Below, one piece after another: positions 44,679 through 54,785 of a DNA stretch of 64,000 nt. The stretch's first letter is position 1; the number at the start of each line of letters is the position of its first letter. This DNA comes from Betaproteobacteria bacterium (lineage in GTDB: Bacteria > Pseudomonadota > Gammaproteobacteria > Burkholderiales > Burkholderiaceae_C), in the NCBI GenBank assembly GCA_009927195.1, contig RFNL01000372.1, positions 11,480-75,479 of the forward strand, written 5' to 3'. The notes below the pieces were generated by a model that ran no database searches, was not told the DNA's origin, and was given only the letters and a program-made list of their open reading frames with translations. The position numbers and the translations under genes were made by a program.

Positions 44679-45935
44679 ATGTCTATTGTTGAAGTCAAGG
44701 TACCGCAATTATCAGAATCGGTCGCTGAGGCCACCATGCTTCAGTGGAAAAAGAAGGCTGGCGACCCCGTCGCTGCTGATGAAATTTTGATTGAAATAGA
44801 AACGGATAAGGTGGTCTTGGAGGTTCCCGCCCCATCAGCAGGTGTATTGGCTGAAATCGTTGTGAATGATGGTGAAACGGTCATTGCGGAGCAATTGATA
44901 GCACGCATTGACACCGATGGCAAAGTCTCTGTTCCCAATGCATCCAAAGCAGAGCAACCTGTGGTCAGCGCGCCATCCGCTGTGGCCTCTGTCGCAACTT
45001 CCAGTGCTCAAAACAAATCAAACGTGGCCATGCCAGCAGCAGCCAAGTTAATGGCTGACCAAGGCATGGCGTCCAACAGCATTTCAGGTTCCGGTAAAGA
45101 CGGGCGAATCACAAAAGGCGATGTATTGGCAGCCGTGGCTTCCACTGCCAAACCAAACGCCAGCGCGGTGATTCCCACTGGTGTCCCGGTCATGGCTTTG
45201 CCGCAGGTGACAACGCCTCAATTAGACCTGGGTGAACGGCCCGAACAGCGGGTTCCAATGAGTCGTTTGCGTGCGAGGGTGGCGGAGCGCCTGCTGCAGT
45301 CCCAGGCAACCAATGCCATCTTGACCACCTTCAATGAAGTCAACATGGCGCCTGTGATGGAAATGCGCAAGCGCTTTCAAGAAAAATTCGAAAAAGAGCA
45401 TGGCGTCAAAATTGGATTCATGAGTTTTTTCGTCAAGGCAGCGGTACATGCATTGAAAAAATACCCCGTATTGAATGCTTCAGTGGATGGCAGCGATATC
45501 GTCTATCACGGCTATTTCGACATTGGAATTGCGGTAGGTTCTCCACGCGGTTTGGTCGTTCCGATCTTGCGCAATGCTGATCAGATGAGTTTTGCTGACA
45601 TTGAGAAAAAGATTGCTGAGTTTGGTGTGAAAGCCAGAGACGGAAAACTGGGCATGGAGGAAATGACGGGAGGCACCTTCTCAATCAGCAATGGTGGTAC
45701 CTTTGGCTCCATGATGTCCACGCCCATCATCAACCCGCCCCAGTCGGCTATTTTGGGGGTTCATGCCACCAAAGACCGTGCCATGGTGGAAAACGGTCAA
45801 GTGGTGGTCCGTCCCATGAATTATTTCGCCATGTCTTATGACCACCGCATCATTGATGGTCGAGAAGCGGTTTTGGGACTGGTGGCCATGAAAGAAGCCC
45901 TCGAAGATCCCGCCCGTTTGTTGTTTGACATCTGA
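44679..45935 (+). CDS. sucB: 2-oxoglutarate dehydrogenase E2, dihydrolipoyl succinyltransferase
   Basis: A 418-residue E2 with one lipoyl domain (K44 in ETDKVVLEV is lipoylated), a peripheral subunit-binding domain (about 115-152, AKLMADQGM and [10 protein letters not shown]), and a catalytic domain with SYDHRIIDG (H389, D393). The two linkers are Ala/Pro/Ser-rich. It moves succinyl to CoA. AGGAAA precedes the ATG. It is 11 bases before lpdA. Confidence 0.97.
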   Translation: MSIVEVKVPQLSESVAEATMLQWKKKAGDPVAADEILIEIETDKVVLEVPAPSAGVLAEIVVNDGETVIAEQLIARIDTDGKVSVPNASKAEQPVVSAPSAVASVATSSAQNKSNVAMPAAAKLMADQGMASNSISGSGKDGRITKGDVLAAVASTAKPNASAVIPTGVPVMALPQVTTPQLDLGERPEQRVPMSRLRARVAERLLQSQATNAILTTFNEVNMAPVMEMRKRFQEKFEKEHGVKIGFMSFFVKAAVHALKKYPVLNASVDGSDIVYHGYFDIGIAVGSPRGLVVPILRNADQMSFADIEKKIAEFGVKARDGKLGMEEMTGGTFSISNGGTFGSMMSTPIINPPQSAILGVHATKDRAMVENGQVVVRPMNYFAMSYDHRIIDGREAVLGLVAMKEALEDPARLLFDI

Positions 45936-45946
45936 TTGGATCCGAT

Positions 45947-47374
45947 ATGAGTAAAAAATTTGATGTCATCGTCATCGGTGCTGGCCCAGGTGGTTACATT
46001 GCCGCTATTCGCGCCGCACAACTTGGACTTCAAGTGGCTTGTATTGACGAATGGAAAAACACCGATGGTGGCCCAGCGCCAGGCGGCACCTGCACCAATG
46101 TGGGATGCATTCCCTCCAAAGCCTTGTTGCAATCTTCTGAGCACTTCGATCACGCCAATCACCACTTCGCTGATCATGGCATATCGGCAACTGGTGTCAA
46201 AATGGACGTGGCCAAGATGATTGCCCGCAAGGATCATGTTGTAAAACAAAACAACGATGGCATTTTGTATCTGTTCAAGAAAAATAAAGTCACCTTTTTT
46301 CACGGGCGTGGCGCTTTTGCCGGCAATACAGATGCAGGGTATGTGATCCAGGTTTCGGGGGCGACAGAAGAATCCTTGACGGCCCAGCAAATCATCGTTG
46401 CCACAGGGTCCAATGCCCGTGCTTTGCCAGGTGTGCCATTTGATGAAGTCAATATCCTTTCCAATGATGGTGCGCTGCGATTGGGATCGGTACCTAAAAA
46501 ATTGGTTTTGATCGGTTCCGGTGTCATCGGATTGGAAATGGGATCGGTGTGGCGTCGTTTGGGTGCGGAGGTAACCATTCTCGAAGGCTTACCCACTTTC
46601 CTGGGCGCCGTGGACGAACAAATAGCCAAAGAAGCCAAGAAGTCTTTCGACAAACAAGGCCTCAAAATTGAGTTGGGTGTGAAAGTTGGCGAAATAGCCC
46701 ATGTCAAAAAGGGCGTTACGGTCAATTACACCAATGACAAAGGGGAAAACTTAAAGCTCGATGCTGACAAACTGATTGTCAGCATAGGCCGAATCCCAAA
46801 CACCATTGGCCTGAACGCCGATGCGGTGGGTTTGCAATTGGACGAAAGAGGCGCGATTCGCGTGGACAATGAATGCAAAACAAACCTTCCTGGTGTATGG
46901 GCGGTTGGTGATGTGGTGCGCGGTCCGATGCTTGCCCACAAAGCCGAGGAGGAGGGGGTGGCGGTGGCCGAGCGCATCGCTGGTCAACACGGGCACGTCA
47001 ATTTCAATACCATTCCTTGGGTTATCTATACCAGCCCTGAGATCGCGTGGGTTGGAAGGACCGAGCAACAACTCAAAGCAGATGGCGTGGCTTACAAGTC
47101 CGGTTCTTTTCCGTTCTTGGCTAATGGCCGTGCCCGCGCCCTCGGCGATACCACAGGCATGGTGAAGTTTTTAGCCGATGCCCACAGCGATGAAATCTTG
47201 GGTGTCCACATGGTGGGACCCCAAGTCTCTGAATTGATTGCTGAAGCAGTGGTGGCTATGGAGTTCAAAGCCAGCGCTGAGGACATTGCGCGCATTTGTC
47301 ATGCTCACCCGTCATTGAGTGAAGCGACCAAGGAAGCGGCTTTGGCGGTCGATAAGAGAACCCTCAACTTTTAA
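45947..47374 (+). CDS. lpdA: Dihydrolipoyl dehydrogenase (E3)
   Basis: A 475-residue FAD disulfide reductase that reoxidises the lipoyl group of SucB and gives NADH. FAD motif [17 protein letters not shown] starts at 11, and redox cysteines are C49 and C54 ([13 protein letters not shown]). NAD motif [14 protein letters not shown] lies near 186-199, and the catalytic His in [10 protein letters not shown] is near the C-terminus. It completes the sucAB-lpdA unit; a strong terminator follows 26 bases later. Confidence 0.97.
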   Translation: MSKKFDVIVIGAGPGGYIAAIRAAQLGLQVACIDEWKNTDGGPAPGGTCTNVGCIPSKALLQSSEHFDHANHHFADHGISATGVKMDVAKMIARKDHVVKQNNDGILYLFKKNKVTFFHGRGAFAGNTDAGYVIQVSGATEESLTAQQIIVATGSNARALPGVPFDEVNILSNDGALRLGSVPKKLVLIGSGVIGLEMGSVWRRLGAEVTILEGLPTFLGAVDEQIAKEAKKSFDKQGLKIELGVKVGEIAHVKKGVTVNYTNDKGENLKLDADKLIVSIGRIPNTIGLNADAVGLQLDERGAIRVDNECKTNLPGVWAVGDVVRGPMLAHKAEEEGVAVAERIAGQHGHVNFNTIPWVIYTSPEIAWVGRTEQQLKADGVAYKSGSFPFLANGRARALGDTTGMVKFLADAHSDEILGVHMVGPQVSELIAEAVVAMEFKASAEDIARICHAHPSLSEATKEAALAVDKRTLNF

Positions 47375-47399
47375 TGCATCTCGCACGCTGTCTGGCCTT

Positions 47400-47426
47400 G
47401 ACCCGCTGTCACCAGCGGGTTTTTTC
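47400..47426 (+). terminator. Rho-independent terminator after lpdA
   Basis: ACCCGCTG (47401-47408), a TCAC loop, CAGCGGGT (47413-47420) and a T tract to 47425 form a compact GC-rich hairpin. The stem is the same as in the terminator at 18124. Confidence 0.92.
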
Positions 47427-47497
47427 TTGATTGCAACACTCGGCTTGAGTTGTGGCAGACTGCAACATGGTTGCTGTTACAGGTAAATTCATTCGTC

Positions 47498-48595
47498 ATG
47501 TCCGTCAAAGATTTATATTTGCTTGAACTAAACCATCGCGGCCATTTCAGTGATCCTTCGCAGTTAAGGGCCATAGAAGCTTTGGACCGTTGTGCGAATG
47601 GATGGGGTATTTACCAGAAAAAAAGATCAAATGCCCTCAAAAAGCTCATAGCTCACCCCGAAATACCCAAAGGCGTTTATATGTTTGGCGGGGTTGGAAG
47701 AGGAAAAAGCTTTTTGATGGACTGCTTTTTTAAATTTGTGCCCATAGAGCGCAAAACACGTTTGCATTTTCACGAGTTCATGCGTGAAGTCCATCGCGAA
47801 CTCCATGATTTGCAAGGCACGATCAATCCCTTGGATGAGCTTGGCAAACGAATCTCCAAGCGATACAAACTTATCTGCTTTGATGAATTTCATGTGGCCG
47901 ATATCACCGATGCAATGATCTTGCACCGGCTTTTGATCGCAATGTTCAAGCACGGCATTGGTTTTGTGACCACCTCCAATTTCAAGCCTGATGATTTGTA
48001 CCCCAATGGATTGCACAGAGATCGACTTCTTCCAGCGATCGAATTGCTCAATGCCCGTCTGGAGGTGATCAATGTGGACAACGGGACAGATTACAGAATG
48101 AACACCTTGGATCAGGCGCACCTCTACCATACACCCTTGACCACCAGTGCGAAACAAATGATGTCTGAGACCTTTGATCGACTGGCAGAGTGTCCTGATC
48201 AAGGGGCTTCATTGGTCATTGAGTCACGCACGATTTACGCCATCAGACGAGCCGGCGGCGTAATTTGGTTTGACTTTCATCAGCTTTGCGGTGGTCCGCG
48301 TTCACAAAATGACTATCTTGAAATAGCCGCACAGTTTCACACAGTATTTTTAAGCGATGTCCCCCAAATGTCAGAAGCGATGGCCTCGCAAGCGCGGCGC
48401 TTTACATGGCTGATTGATGTCTTGTATGACAGGCACATCAAACTCATCGTGTCCGCCGAGGTTCTGCCAGAAAGCCTATACGTTCAAGGGCCTCTTTCTC
48501 ACGAGTTTCCGCGCACGATATCCAGGCTGCAAGAGATGCAATCATCTGAATATTTGGCATTGGGACGTCGGGTTGTCGATACGGCTCTGACATGA
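47498..48595 (+). CDS. zapE: ZapE, AFG1-like ATPase of cell division
   Basis: A 365-residue P-loop ATPase (AFG1/ZapE). Walker A is GGVGRGKSFLMD (about 64-75) and Walker B LICFDEFHV (about 127-135). ZapE acts at the division ring in E. coli under low oxygen. The start is ATG 47498 (MSVKDLYLLELNHRG); the longer frame contains the terminator-proximal leader. Its TGA overlaps the next gene's ATG. The position after lpdA is common in Burkholderiales. Confidence 0.94.
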   Translation: MSVKDLYLLELNHRGHFSDPSQLRAIEALDRCANGWGIYQKKRSNALKKLIAHPEIPKGVYMFGGVGRGKSFLMDCFFKFVPIERKTRLHFHEFMREVHRELHDLQGTINPLDELGKRISKRYKLICFDEFHVADITDAMILHRLLIAMFKHGIGFVTTSNFKPDDLYPNGLHRDRLLPAIELLNARLEVINVDNGTDYRMNTLDQAHLYHTPLTTSAKQMMSETFDRLAECPDQGASLVIESRTIYAIRRAGGVIWFDFHQLCGGPRSQNDYLEIAAQFHTVFLSDVPQMSEAMASQARRFTWLIDVLYDRHIKLIVSAEVLPESLYVQGPLSHEFPRTISRLQEMQSSEYLALGRRVVDTALT

Positions 48596-50628
48596 CATCT
48601 CTCCATTCCGCTGAAAAAAACCTGTCTCATAGGGTTGCGGATACCTTTGCGGAAGGAGGATTGCTATCCAGATTGGCCAATTCATTTCATGTCCGTGATG
48701 GGCAAGTAGAAATGGCAATGGCCGTGTCAGATCAAATTGAAAAAGGCGGCGCCTTGGTGGTTGAAGCAGGAACTGGGGTTGGCAAAACATATGCTTACCT
48801 AGTGCCCTCGCTGCTGTGTGGGGAACGCATATTGATATCCACGGCCACCAAAGCCTTGCAAGATCAATTGTTCAAGAGAGATATTCCTACTTTGGTCAAT
48901 GCCCTCGGTTTACCGATTCGTTTGGCTTTACTCAAAGGAAGAAGCAATTACCTGTGCACTCATCGCTTGCGCCAAAGCCAGACACAAGCGTTGAATCTGG
49001 ACCGATGGGTGCGCATGGACATGGTCAAAATACAAATATGGGCACAACAAACCCTGACCGGAGATTTGTCCGAGGTCGATGGCTTGAATGAACAATCAAA
49101 AGCCATTGAGTGGGTGACTTCGACCCGAGACAATTGCTTGGGATCAATCTGTCCAGATTTTCGAACTTGTCACGTCGTGGAGGCGCGCCGAAAAGCCCTG
49201 TCATCAGATGTGGTGGTCATCAACCACCATTTGTTTTTTGCAGATATTGCAGTTCGTGAGTCGGGCGTCGCTGAATTCTTACCCGCATCGCGGGTTGTTG
49301 TCTTTGACGAGGCGCATCAACTCAATGAGACGGGTGTGGCTTTTTTGGGCAAAAGCCTATCCAACGCCCAATTGATGGATTTGCGGCGCGACACATTGGT
49401 CGCTGGACTGCAAATGGCCAGGGGAATGGCCGATTGGAATGGACTTTGCATCGCTTTGGAAAAATCAGCCCGTGATTGGCGTTTGGCCATGCCCAAGCAG
49501 GTACCGGGAGGCCGTTTGGGTTGGGAGGACAGCGCCCCTGAGGGCTGCCATCCCGAGGTTTGGCAACAGGTGATGTCTGATGTCGCAGTCGCATTGTCAA
49601 ATTTGGCAACGGCTTTGGATTCGGTGAGCGAAATTGCGCCAGATTTCTTGCGTTTGAATGAACGGACCCATCAATTGGGACAAAGGGTGGCGCAATTTTT
49701 TCAACCGGCAGCCGACTCCAGTGTCCGATGGCTTGAGATCAACGGTCAAGTCAAATGTGTTGAATCTCCCTTGGATATTGCAGAGGTCATCCAATCAAAA
49801 CTCATGACGCCATTGGAGGCGCAAAATGAAGCGCAAGTTTCAAAAACTTGGATTTTTACCTCGGCCACATTAGGCGATGAACCCACGCTTAAATGGTTCA
49901 CGCAACCAGTTGGCTTGGCCGATGCCAGGATCTTGCGCGTGGAAAGTCCGTTTGACTATCCTGCTCAATCGCTGTTACATGTCCCCAGTGATTTTCCAAA
50001 ACCGCTGGACCCGAGGCACAGCATGGAGGTGGCTTTTTTGGCCGCAACAGGCGCTCGATTGTTGGGGGGCAGAACCTTGATTCTGACCACCAGCTTAAGG
50101 GCAATGACGGTTATTGGCGAACAATTAATTAAAGCCTTCACGGATGATCCTTCCATAGACGTCTTGATTCAAGGGCAATGGCCCAAACGTCGCCTGATGG
50201 AAAGATTCCGCCAAGGCGATCGTGAGGGACTGCCAGGTTGTGTCATGGTTGCATCCGCCAGTTTTTGGGAAGGATTTGATGTCCCAGGAGAATCCTTGCA
50301 ATTGCTGATCATCGATAAATTGCCATTTCCCGCACCCAGCGATCCATTGGTCAAAGCAAGGTCCAAAAACCTGGAGTCCAATGGTGGAAATGCTTTCAAT
50401 GACCATGCCTTGCCAGAGGCCATCGTGACTTTGAAACAAGGCGCTGGGCGACTGATTCGCAATGAGGCCGATCGCGGTGGTGTGTTGATCGCTGATACGC
50501 GAATGCGCAGCGCATCCTATGGGGAACGTATTTTTTCAGCTTTGCCCAATATGCGGAGAATTGATCAAACTGATTTGTTTTGGAATGAGTTGTCAAAAAT
50601 CACCAGAGTTTCCACCAAGGTTTCTTGA
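48592..50628 (+). CDS. DinG/YoaA-family ATP-dependent helicase
   Basis: A 678-residue XPD-like superfamily 2 helicase. Walker A EAGTGVGKTYAYLVP lies near 58-72, and the DEAH box is VVFDEAHQLNETG (about 230-242). The iron-sulfur cysteines are likely C122 (NYLCTH), C183 and C188 (NCLGSIC) and C194 (RTCHV), as in DinG and YoaA. It unwinds damaged or R-loop DNA. ATG 48592 overlaps the zapE stop (ATGA). Its last 29 bases run antisense to the end of bamD. YoaA is preferred to DinG because of size and lack of an exonuclease domain. Confidence 0.9.
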   Translation: MTSLHSAEKNLSHRVADTFAEGGLLSRLANSFHVRDGQVEMAMAVSDQIEKGGALVVEAGTGVGKTYAYLVPSLLCGERILISTATKALQDQLFKRDIPTLVNALGLPIRLALLKGRSNYLCTHRLRQSQTQALNLDRWVRMDMVKIQIWAQQTLTGDLSEVDGLNEQSKAIEWVTSTRDNCLGSICPDFRTCHVVEARRKALSSDVVVINHHLFFADIAVRESGVAEFLPASRVVVFDEAHQLNETGVAFLGKSLSNAQLMDLRRDTLVAGLQMARGMADWNGLCIALEKSARDWRLAMPKQVPGGRLGWEDSAPEGCHPEVWQQVMSDVAVALSNLATALDSVSEIAPDFLRLNERTHQLGQRVAQFFQPAADSSVRWLEINGQVKCVESPLDIAEVIQSKLMTPLEAQNEAQVSKTWIFTSATLGDEPTLKWFTQPVGLADARILRVESPFDYPAQSLLHVPSDFPKPLDPRHSMEVAFLAATGARLLGGRTLILTTSLRAMTVIGEQLIKAFTDDPSIDVLIQGQWPKRRLMERFRQGDREGLPGCVMVASASFWEGFDVPGESLQLLIIDKLPFPAPSDPLVKARSKNLESNGGNAFNDHALPEAIVTLKQGAGRLIRNEADRGGVLIADTRMRSASYGERIFSALPNMRRIDQTDLFWNELSKITRVSTKVS

Positions 50629-51412
50629 GGGGGTCTGCCGATGGGGGAACTTTGACAATTGGATTACCAAGGACGGGATTGTTGGGAAAGTTCATTTCCA
50701 GTATCCGCTTGTTGTCATCGCGCAATTCTTTGAGGCCTAGGGTGTCATAACAGCGAACCAAGATACCCAAAGCCTCTTCAACGGATTCAGACGCTGGAAA
50801 ATCTTTAACAACCGATTGGGCTCGATTCACCGCGGCCACGCAGGCACCGGTTCGCAGGTAGTACTTGGCCACATTCAGTTCAGAACGTGCCAAGGTATTG
50901 ACAATATATTGCATGCGGGCGATTGCATCGCTCGCATAACGAGATTCTGGGAACCGAGTGACCAGTTCTTTGAATGCCTCAAAGGATTGGCGTGCGGCCA
51001 ACTGATCTCGCTCAGATAAATCTGGTTTGAGGATGCCGCCCAATAAGCCCAGGTCATCGTTGAAATTGATGGTTCCTTTGAGGTAGAGGGCGTAATCGAG
51101 CGCGGGATTGACGGGGTTGAGCCGAATGAAGCGGTCCAAAGTTGCCACGGCCAAAATGGGCTCATTGTTTTTGTACTGCGCGAACGCTTTTTCAAGTTGA
51201 GCCTGTTGCGACAAGACGGTTCCAGCCGCCCTTCCTTCCAACTTGTCATACAAGCCAATGGCTTTTTCATATGCGCCTGCGGCCATTTCACTTTTGGCCT
51301 CCTCGTGCAATTTTTCAACCGTCCAACCAGCGGTGGGATCTGAGTCAGTTGCGCACCCGACAACGGTTATCAGCATCCCTATAAGGATTGATAATCTAAA
51401 TATTCCTTGCAT
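50600..51412 (-). CDS. bamD: BamD, outer-membrane assembly lipoprotein
   Basis: A 270-residue lipoprotein with signal MQGIFRLSILIGMLITVVGC (Cys20 lipidated) and tetratricopeptide repeats (about 33-240). BamD is the essential partner of BamA in beta-barrel insertion. Typical segments include FIRLNPVNPALDYALYLKG and LGILVRCYDTLGL. It is divergent from rluD (38 bases between starts) and its 3' end overlaps the helicase gene. Confidence 0.95.
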   Translation of the reverse strand: MQGIFRLSILIGMLITVVGCATDSDPTAGWTVEKLHEEAKSEMAAGAYEKAIGLYDKLEGRAAGTVLSQQAQLEKAFAQYKNNEPILAVATLDRFIRLNPVNPALDYALYLKGTINFNDDLGLLGGILKPDLSERDQLAARQSFEAFKELVTRFPESRYASDAIARMQYIVNTLARSELNVAKYYLRTGACVAAVNRAQSVVKDFPASESVEEALGILVRCYDTLGLKELRDDNKRILEMNFPNNPVLGNPIVKVPPSADPLKKPWWKLW

Positions 51413-51450
51413 TCAACAACCTTTTCATACCCAATCATTCATTATCAATC

Positions 51451-52488
51451 ATGTTGCAATCCACGTCTTCTGTTGAACCTGATGAGGCCATTGCCGAATG
51501 GGCAACATTGGATGATGAATGGATAGAAATGTCGACTGCTCAACCACTGCAGGTTGAGTTTAGGCAAATTCTCATCTCTCCAGAGCAACATGGCATGAGA
51601 TTTGACATGGCTTTGAGTCTAGTGCTGGAGGATTTTTCGCGCAGCTACGTCCATACGCTGATTGCTCAACAGCGGGTCAAAGCCTTGAACAGCTTGGGGC
51701 AGGGATTTTTAAAGCCCTCCACCAAAGTCAAAGCGGGGCAGCAATTTGAAGTGGAAATCAGGCCCAGTTTGCAAAGCCAGGCCTACAAACCTCAACCCAT
51801 GGAGATTGAGACCATTTTTGAAGATGACCATTTGCGCGTTATTGCCAAGCCAGCGGGATTGGTTGTCCATCCTGCACCTGGCAATTGGACTGGCACTTTG
51901 CTCAATGGATTGTTGGCGCTTGATCAGATGTCTTGGCATTTGCCCAGAGCCGGCATCGTTCACAGATTGGACAAAGACACCACAGGTTTGATGGTGGTTG
52001 CACGCACCCGCGCTTGTATGGATGCTTTGACAACTCTCATCTCACAGCGGCAAATCAAACGGCAATATTTGGCATTGGTGCACCACGCATGGCAGGGCTC
52101 AGGCAGGGATGTGGAGTTGCCCATTGGCCGTGATCCCAGGCAACGTTTGCGAATGGCGGTGGTTGATCAGGCGCGATACCCCGGTAAGTACGCAAAAACA
52201 CACTTTGACTGTCTGGACAGCAATGATCAAGCCAGTTTGCTCCATTGCACACTGTCGACGGGCAGGACCCATCAAATTCGGGTTCATTTGTCTCACTTGG
52301 GGCATCCTTTGGTGGGCGATGCCCTTTATGGCGGTAAATCTTTGGCCCAACTGGCCCGTCAGGCCCTTCATGCCCATCGACTGGGGTTTCTTCATCCCAT
52401 GACCGGAAAGGCCTGCCAATGGATACAACCCTTGCCCACAGACATGATGACGGCTCTTGAAACATTGGGCCTAAGCTACAATCCCTGA
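51451..52488 (+). CDS. rluD: RluD, 23S rRNA pseudouridine(1911/1915/1917) synthase
   Basis: A 345-residue RluA-family synthase. An S4 domain lies at about 50-110 and the catalytic motif [16 protein letters not shown] near 168-183 (Asp of HRLD is catalytic). [10 protein letters not shown] is the late family motif. A start farther in would also leave an intact S4 domain; ATG 51451 is the first. Shares its promoter region with divergent bamD. It modifies helix 69 of 23S rRNA. Confidence 0.93.
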   Translation: MLQSTSSVEPDEAIAEWATLDDEWIEMSTAQPLQVEFRQILISPEQHGMRFDMALSLVLEDFSRSYVHTLIAQQRVKALNSLGQGFLKPSTKVKAGQQFEVEIRPSLQSQAYKPQPMEIETIFEDDHLRVIAKPAGLVVHPAPGNWTGTLLNGLLALDQMSWHLPRAGIVHRLDKDTTGLMVVARTRACMDALTTLISQRQIKRQYLALVHHAWQGSGRDVELPIGRDPRQRLRMAVVDQARYPGKYAKTHFDCLDSNDQASLLHCTLSTGRTHQIRVHLSHLGHPLVGDALYGGKSLAQLARQALHAHRLGFLHPMTGKACQWIQPLPTDMMTALETLGLSYNP

Positions 52489-52564
52489 TCAAATCAAATT
52501 GATTTCTGTTTGGTACCCAGGCCTTGCAAGGGTGCCCATCACGGATCTACCAGTTTCACACGCA

Positions 52565-53197
52565 ATGAATACCTCGGAGGCCAAACGTGTCCTCGAAACC
52601 GTGCTAATTTGCGCCCAGCAACCCATTGCGGTCAAGGATTTGCGGGCGCTTTTTCAGGATCAACTTGGCGCTGACACCATCAAGTCACTCCTGACGGATT
52701 TGCAACTTGACTGGGCCCAGCGTGGGGTTGAGTTGGTGCATGTTGCTAGCGGTTGGCGGTTCCAAAGTAAACCAGAAATGCGCAAATATTTGGATCGACT
52801 TCATCCGGAAAAGCCACCCAAATATTCTCGTGCTGCATTGGAAACGCTGGCCATCATCGCTTACCGCCAGCCGGTGACTCGCGGCGACATGGAGGATGTG
52901 CGAGGTGTCACCATCAACTCTTTGGTGATCAAACAATTGGAAGACAGGGGCTGGGTTGAAGTCATAGGTCATAGAGAATCGGTTGGACGGCCTGCTTTGT
53001 ATGCAACGACACGCCAGTTTCTCGATGATCTTGGCTTGGCCTCCCTCGATCAATTACCAGCCTTGGAAACGCCAAGCGATCGTTTTCATGCATTGACAGC
53101 GCTTGAATCCATATCGGATATGGTTGAAGCCGATTTGCACAACATGTCCAAGGTGGATGCAAACACCAGTGAAGAGCAAGCATCCTCCCATGGCTGA
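52565..53197 (+). CDS. scpB: ScpB, chromosome segregation/condensation protein
   Basis: A 210-residue ScpB with two winged helices; [29 protein letters not shown] motif is present ([19 protein letters not shown], about 90-108), then [17 protein letters not shown]. It forms the SMC complex with ScpA. I chose ATG 52565; a TTG 66 bases upstream gives an atypical extension. scpA is not adjacent. The stop overlaps the rluB start by eight bases. Confidence 0.93.
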   Translation: MNTSEAKRVLETVLICAQQPIAVKDLRALFQDQLGADTIKSLLTDLQLDWAQRGVELVHVASGWRFQSKPEMRKYLDRLHPEKPPKYSRAALETLAIIAYRQPVTRGDMEDVRGVTINSLVIKQLEDRGWVEVIGHRESVGRPALYATTRQFLDDLGLASLDQLPALETPSDRFHALTALESISDMVEADLHNMSKVDANTSEEQASSHG

Positions 53198-54227
53198 TCA
53201 TCGCGGCCGCTCAAGCAAAAAGGGAGGAGTATTTATCGCAGATGGGGATGCAACCCATCGATTTGCAGATGTTATTTCGGGCGATTTCGATGCCGATGCA
53301 TCACCCGTTGCTTCCGTGGCAACAGGAAAAAGGGTATTGATGCCCCAGGCAGACAGTCCCAAGTTACACAAAATACTTGCGCAGTCTGGTTTTGGTTCTC
53401 GTGTGGAGATGGAGGAACTCATCGCCCAAGGGAAAATCACTGTCAATGACGCCCCAGCCCATATTGGCCAACGCGTTCAGGTGGGCGATCATGTCAAACT
53501 GGCGGGCAAACCCCTGAAGCTTCGCTTTGCTCCACCACCATTGCGGGTCATTGCATATCACAAGCCAGTGGGCGAAGTGGTCACCATGGATGACCCGCAA
53601 AACAGGCCAACTGTATTTCGCAAGTTGCCTCGCTTGTGGCAGGGCAAGTGGCAGTCGGTGGGGCGATTGGATCTCAACACCGAGGGTTTGTTGCTGCTGA
53701 CCAGTTCAGGTGAATTGGCCAATCAATTGATGCACCCCCGCTTTGGACTGGAGCGCGAATATGCGGTTCGCGTATTGGGTGCTTTGAGCAATGAGGAAAA
53801 GCAAAAATTGCAAGATGGTGTGGCCCTTGAAGACGGACCAGCCCGCTTTGGCAGCATTCAAGATGGAGGCGGCGAAGGTGCCAATTGTTGGTACCGGGTG
53901 ACCATTTCAGAGGGACGCAATCGAGAGGTCCGGCGAATGCTTGAGTCATTGGGTCATGCTGTGAGTCGGCTTATTCGGATCAGATATGGGGCTGTGGTTT
54001 TACCCAAGGGTTTAAAGCGAGGCGCGTGGATGGAGTTGGATGTGGCAGACATCAACGCACTTTTACAAGCTGTGGTCAATACCGATTCCACAACCGGCCC
54101 TCAAGCATTGCCAAGCTTGATTGGCGCTGACAGTTTGCGCCGCCAGCGAAAAACCACGGTCAATCAGCGCAAACGCACCAGACAGCCCACAGGAACCGCA
54201 CGCGCCAAGCAAGTAAATGACCGTTGA
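53190..54227 (+). CDS. rluB: RluB, 23S rRNA pseudouridine(2605) synthase
   Basis: A 345-residue RsuA-family synthase. A disordered basic N-terminus (about 1-55), an S4 domain (about 55-105, [20 protein letters not shown]), and the catalytic domain with [16 protein letters not shown] (about 155-170) and [10 protein letters not shown]. The tail is Lys/Arg-rich. It starts at ATG 53190 inside the end of scpB (eight-base overlap). Confidence 0.94.
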   Translation: MADHRGRSSKKGGVFIADGDATHRFADVISGDFDADASPVASVATGKRVLMPQADSPKLHKILAQSGFGSRVEMEELIAQGKITVNDAPAHIGQRVQVGDHVKLAGKPLKLRFAPPPLRVIAYHKPVGEVVTMDDPQNRPTVFRKLPRLWQGKWQSVGRLDLNTEGLLLLTSSGELANQLMHPRFGLEREYAVRVLGALSNEEKQKLQDGVALEDGPARFGSIQDGGGEGANCWYRVTISEGRNREVRRMLESLGHAVSRLIRIRYGAVVLPKGLKRGAWMELDVADINALLQAVVNTDSTTGPQALPSLIGADSLRRQRKTTVNQRKRTRQPTGTARAKQVNDR

Positions 54228-54263
54228 TCCTCGCGCTGGATGCCCGCCGTATCACGACTCGGT

Positions 54264-54269
54264 TAAAAT
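54264..54269 (+). promoter_or_regulatory. Candidate -10 box of ndk
   Basis: TAAAAT at 54264-54269, in GGTTAAAATAATTC, lies 48 bases before the ndk ATG. Transcription from about 54276 would place the hairpin at 54282-54296 at the 5' end of the message. No -35 match. Confidence 0.35.
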
Positions 54270-54281
54270 AATTCACCTTTT

Positions 54282-54296
54282 CAGCCTGTTTGGCTG
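54282..54296 (+). promoter_or_regulatory. Leader hairpin with U tract upstream of ndk
   Basis: CAGCC-TGTTT-GGCTG forms a 5-base stem followed by CTTTTTA, 20 bases before the ndk start. It looks like a small attenuator or mRNA-stabilising 5' hairpin; a terminator for rluB is the other option. Confidence 0.4.
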
Positions 54297-54316
54297 CTTT
54301 TTACAAGAGAAATTTC

Positions 54317-54742
54317 ATGTCGATTGAACGCACCCTGTCCATCATCAAACCCGATGCTGTAGCCAAAAACGTGATAGGCCAAATCTATGCTCGATTCGAA
54401 GGCGCTGGCCTGAAAATCGTGGCATCCAAAATGATCCACCTTTCCACCGCTCAGGCCCAAGCCTTTTATGCGGTTCACAAAGACCGCCCTTTTTTCAAGG
54501 ATTTGGTTGATTTCATGGTGTCTGGTCCGGTCATGATTCAGGTTTTGGAGGGGGAGGGTGCGATTTTGAAAAATCGCGACTTGATGGGCGCCACCGATCC
54601 TAAAAAAGCAGTCAAAGGAACCATCCGTGCAGATTTCGCTGAGAGCATTGATGCCAATGCGGTTCATGGCTCTGACGGCCCTGAAACGGCAAATGCCGAG
54701 ATTGCCTTCTTTTTTGCAGGAATGAACACCTACTCTAGGTGA
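54317..54742 (+). CDS. ndk: Nucleoside diphosphate kinase
   Basis: A 141-residue kinase that balances NTP pools. The start [12 protein letters not shown] and active-site [12 protein letters not shown] (H117 is phosphorylated) are canonical, and length is standard. ATG 54317 is chosen because [13 protein letters not shown] is the family N-terminus. A leader hairpin lies upstream. rlmN follows after 43 bases. Confidence 0.98.
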   Translation: MSIERTLSIIKPDAVAKNVIGQIYARFEGAGLKIVASKMIHLSTAQAQAFYAVHKDRPFFKDLVDFMVSGPVMIQVLEGEGAILKNRDLMGATDPKKAVKGTIRADFAESIDANAVHGSDGPETANAEIAFFFAGMNTYSR

Positions 54743-54785
54743 ACTCCGACCAGGTCTGTGTGACTGAACGCAGGTTCTCTCTGCC

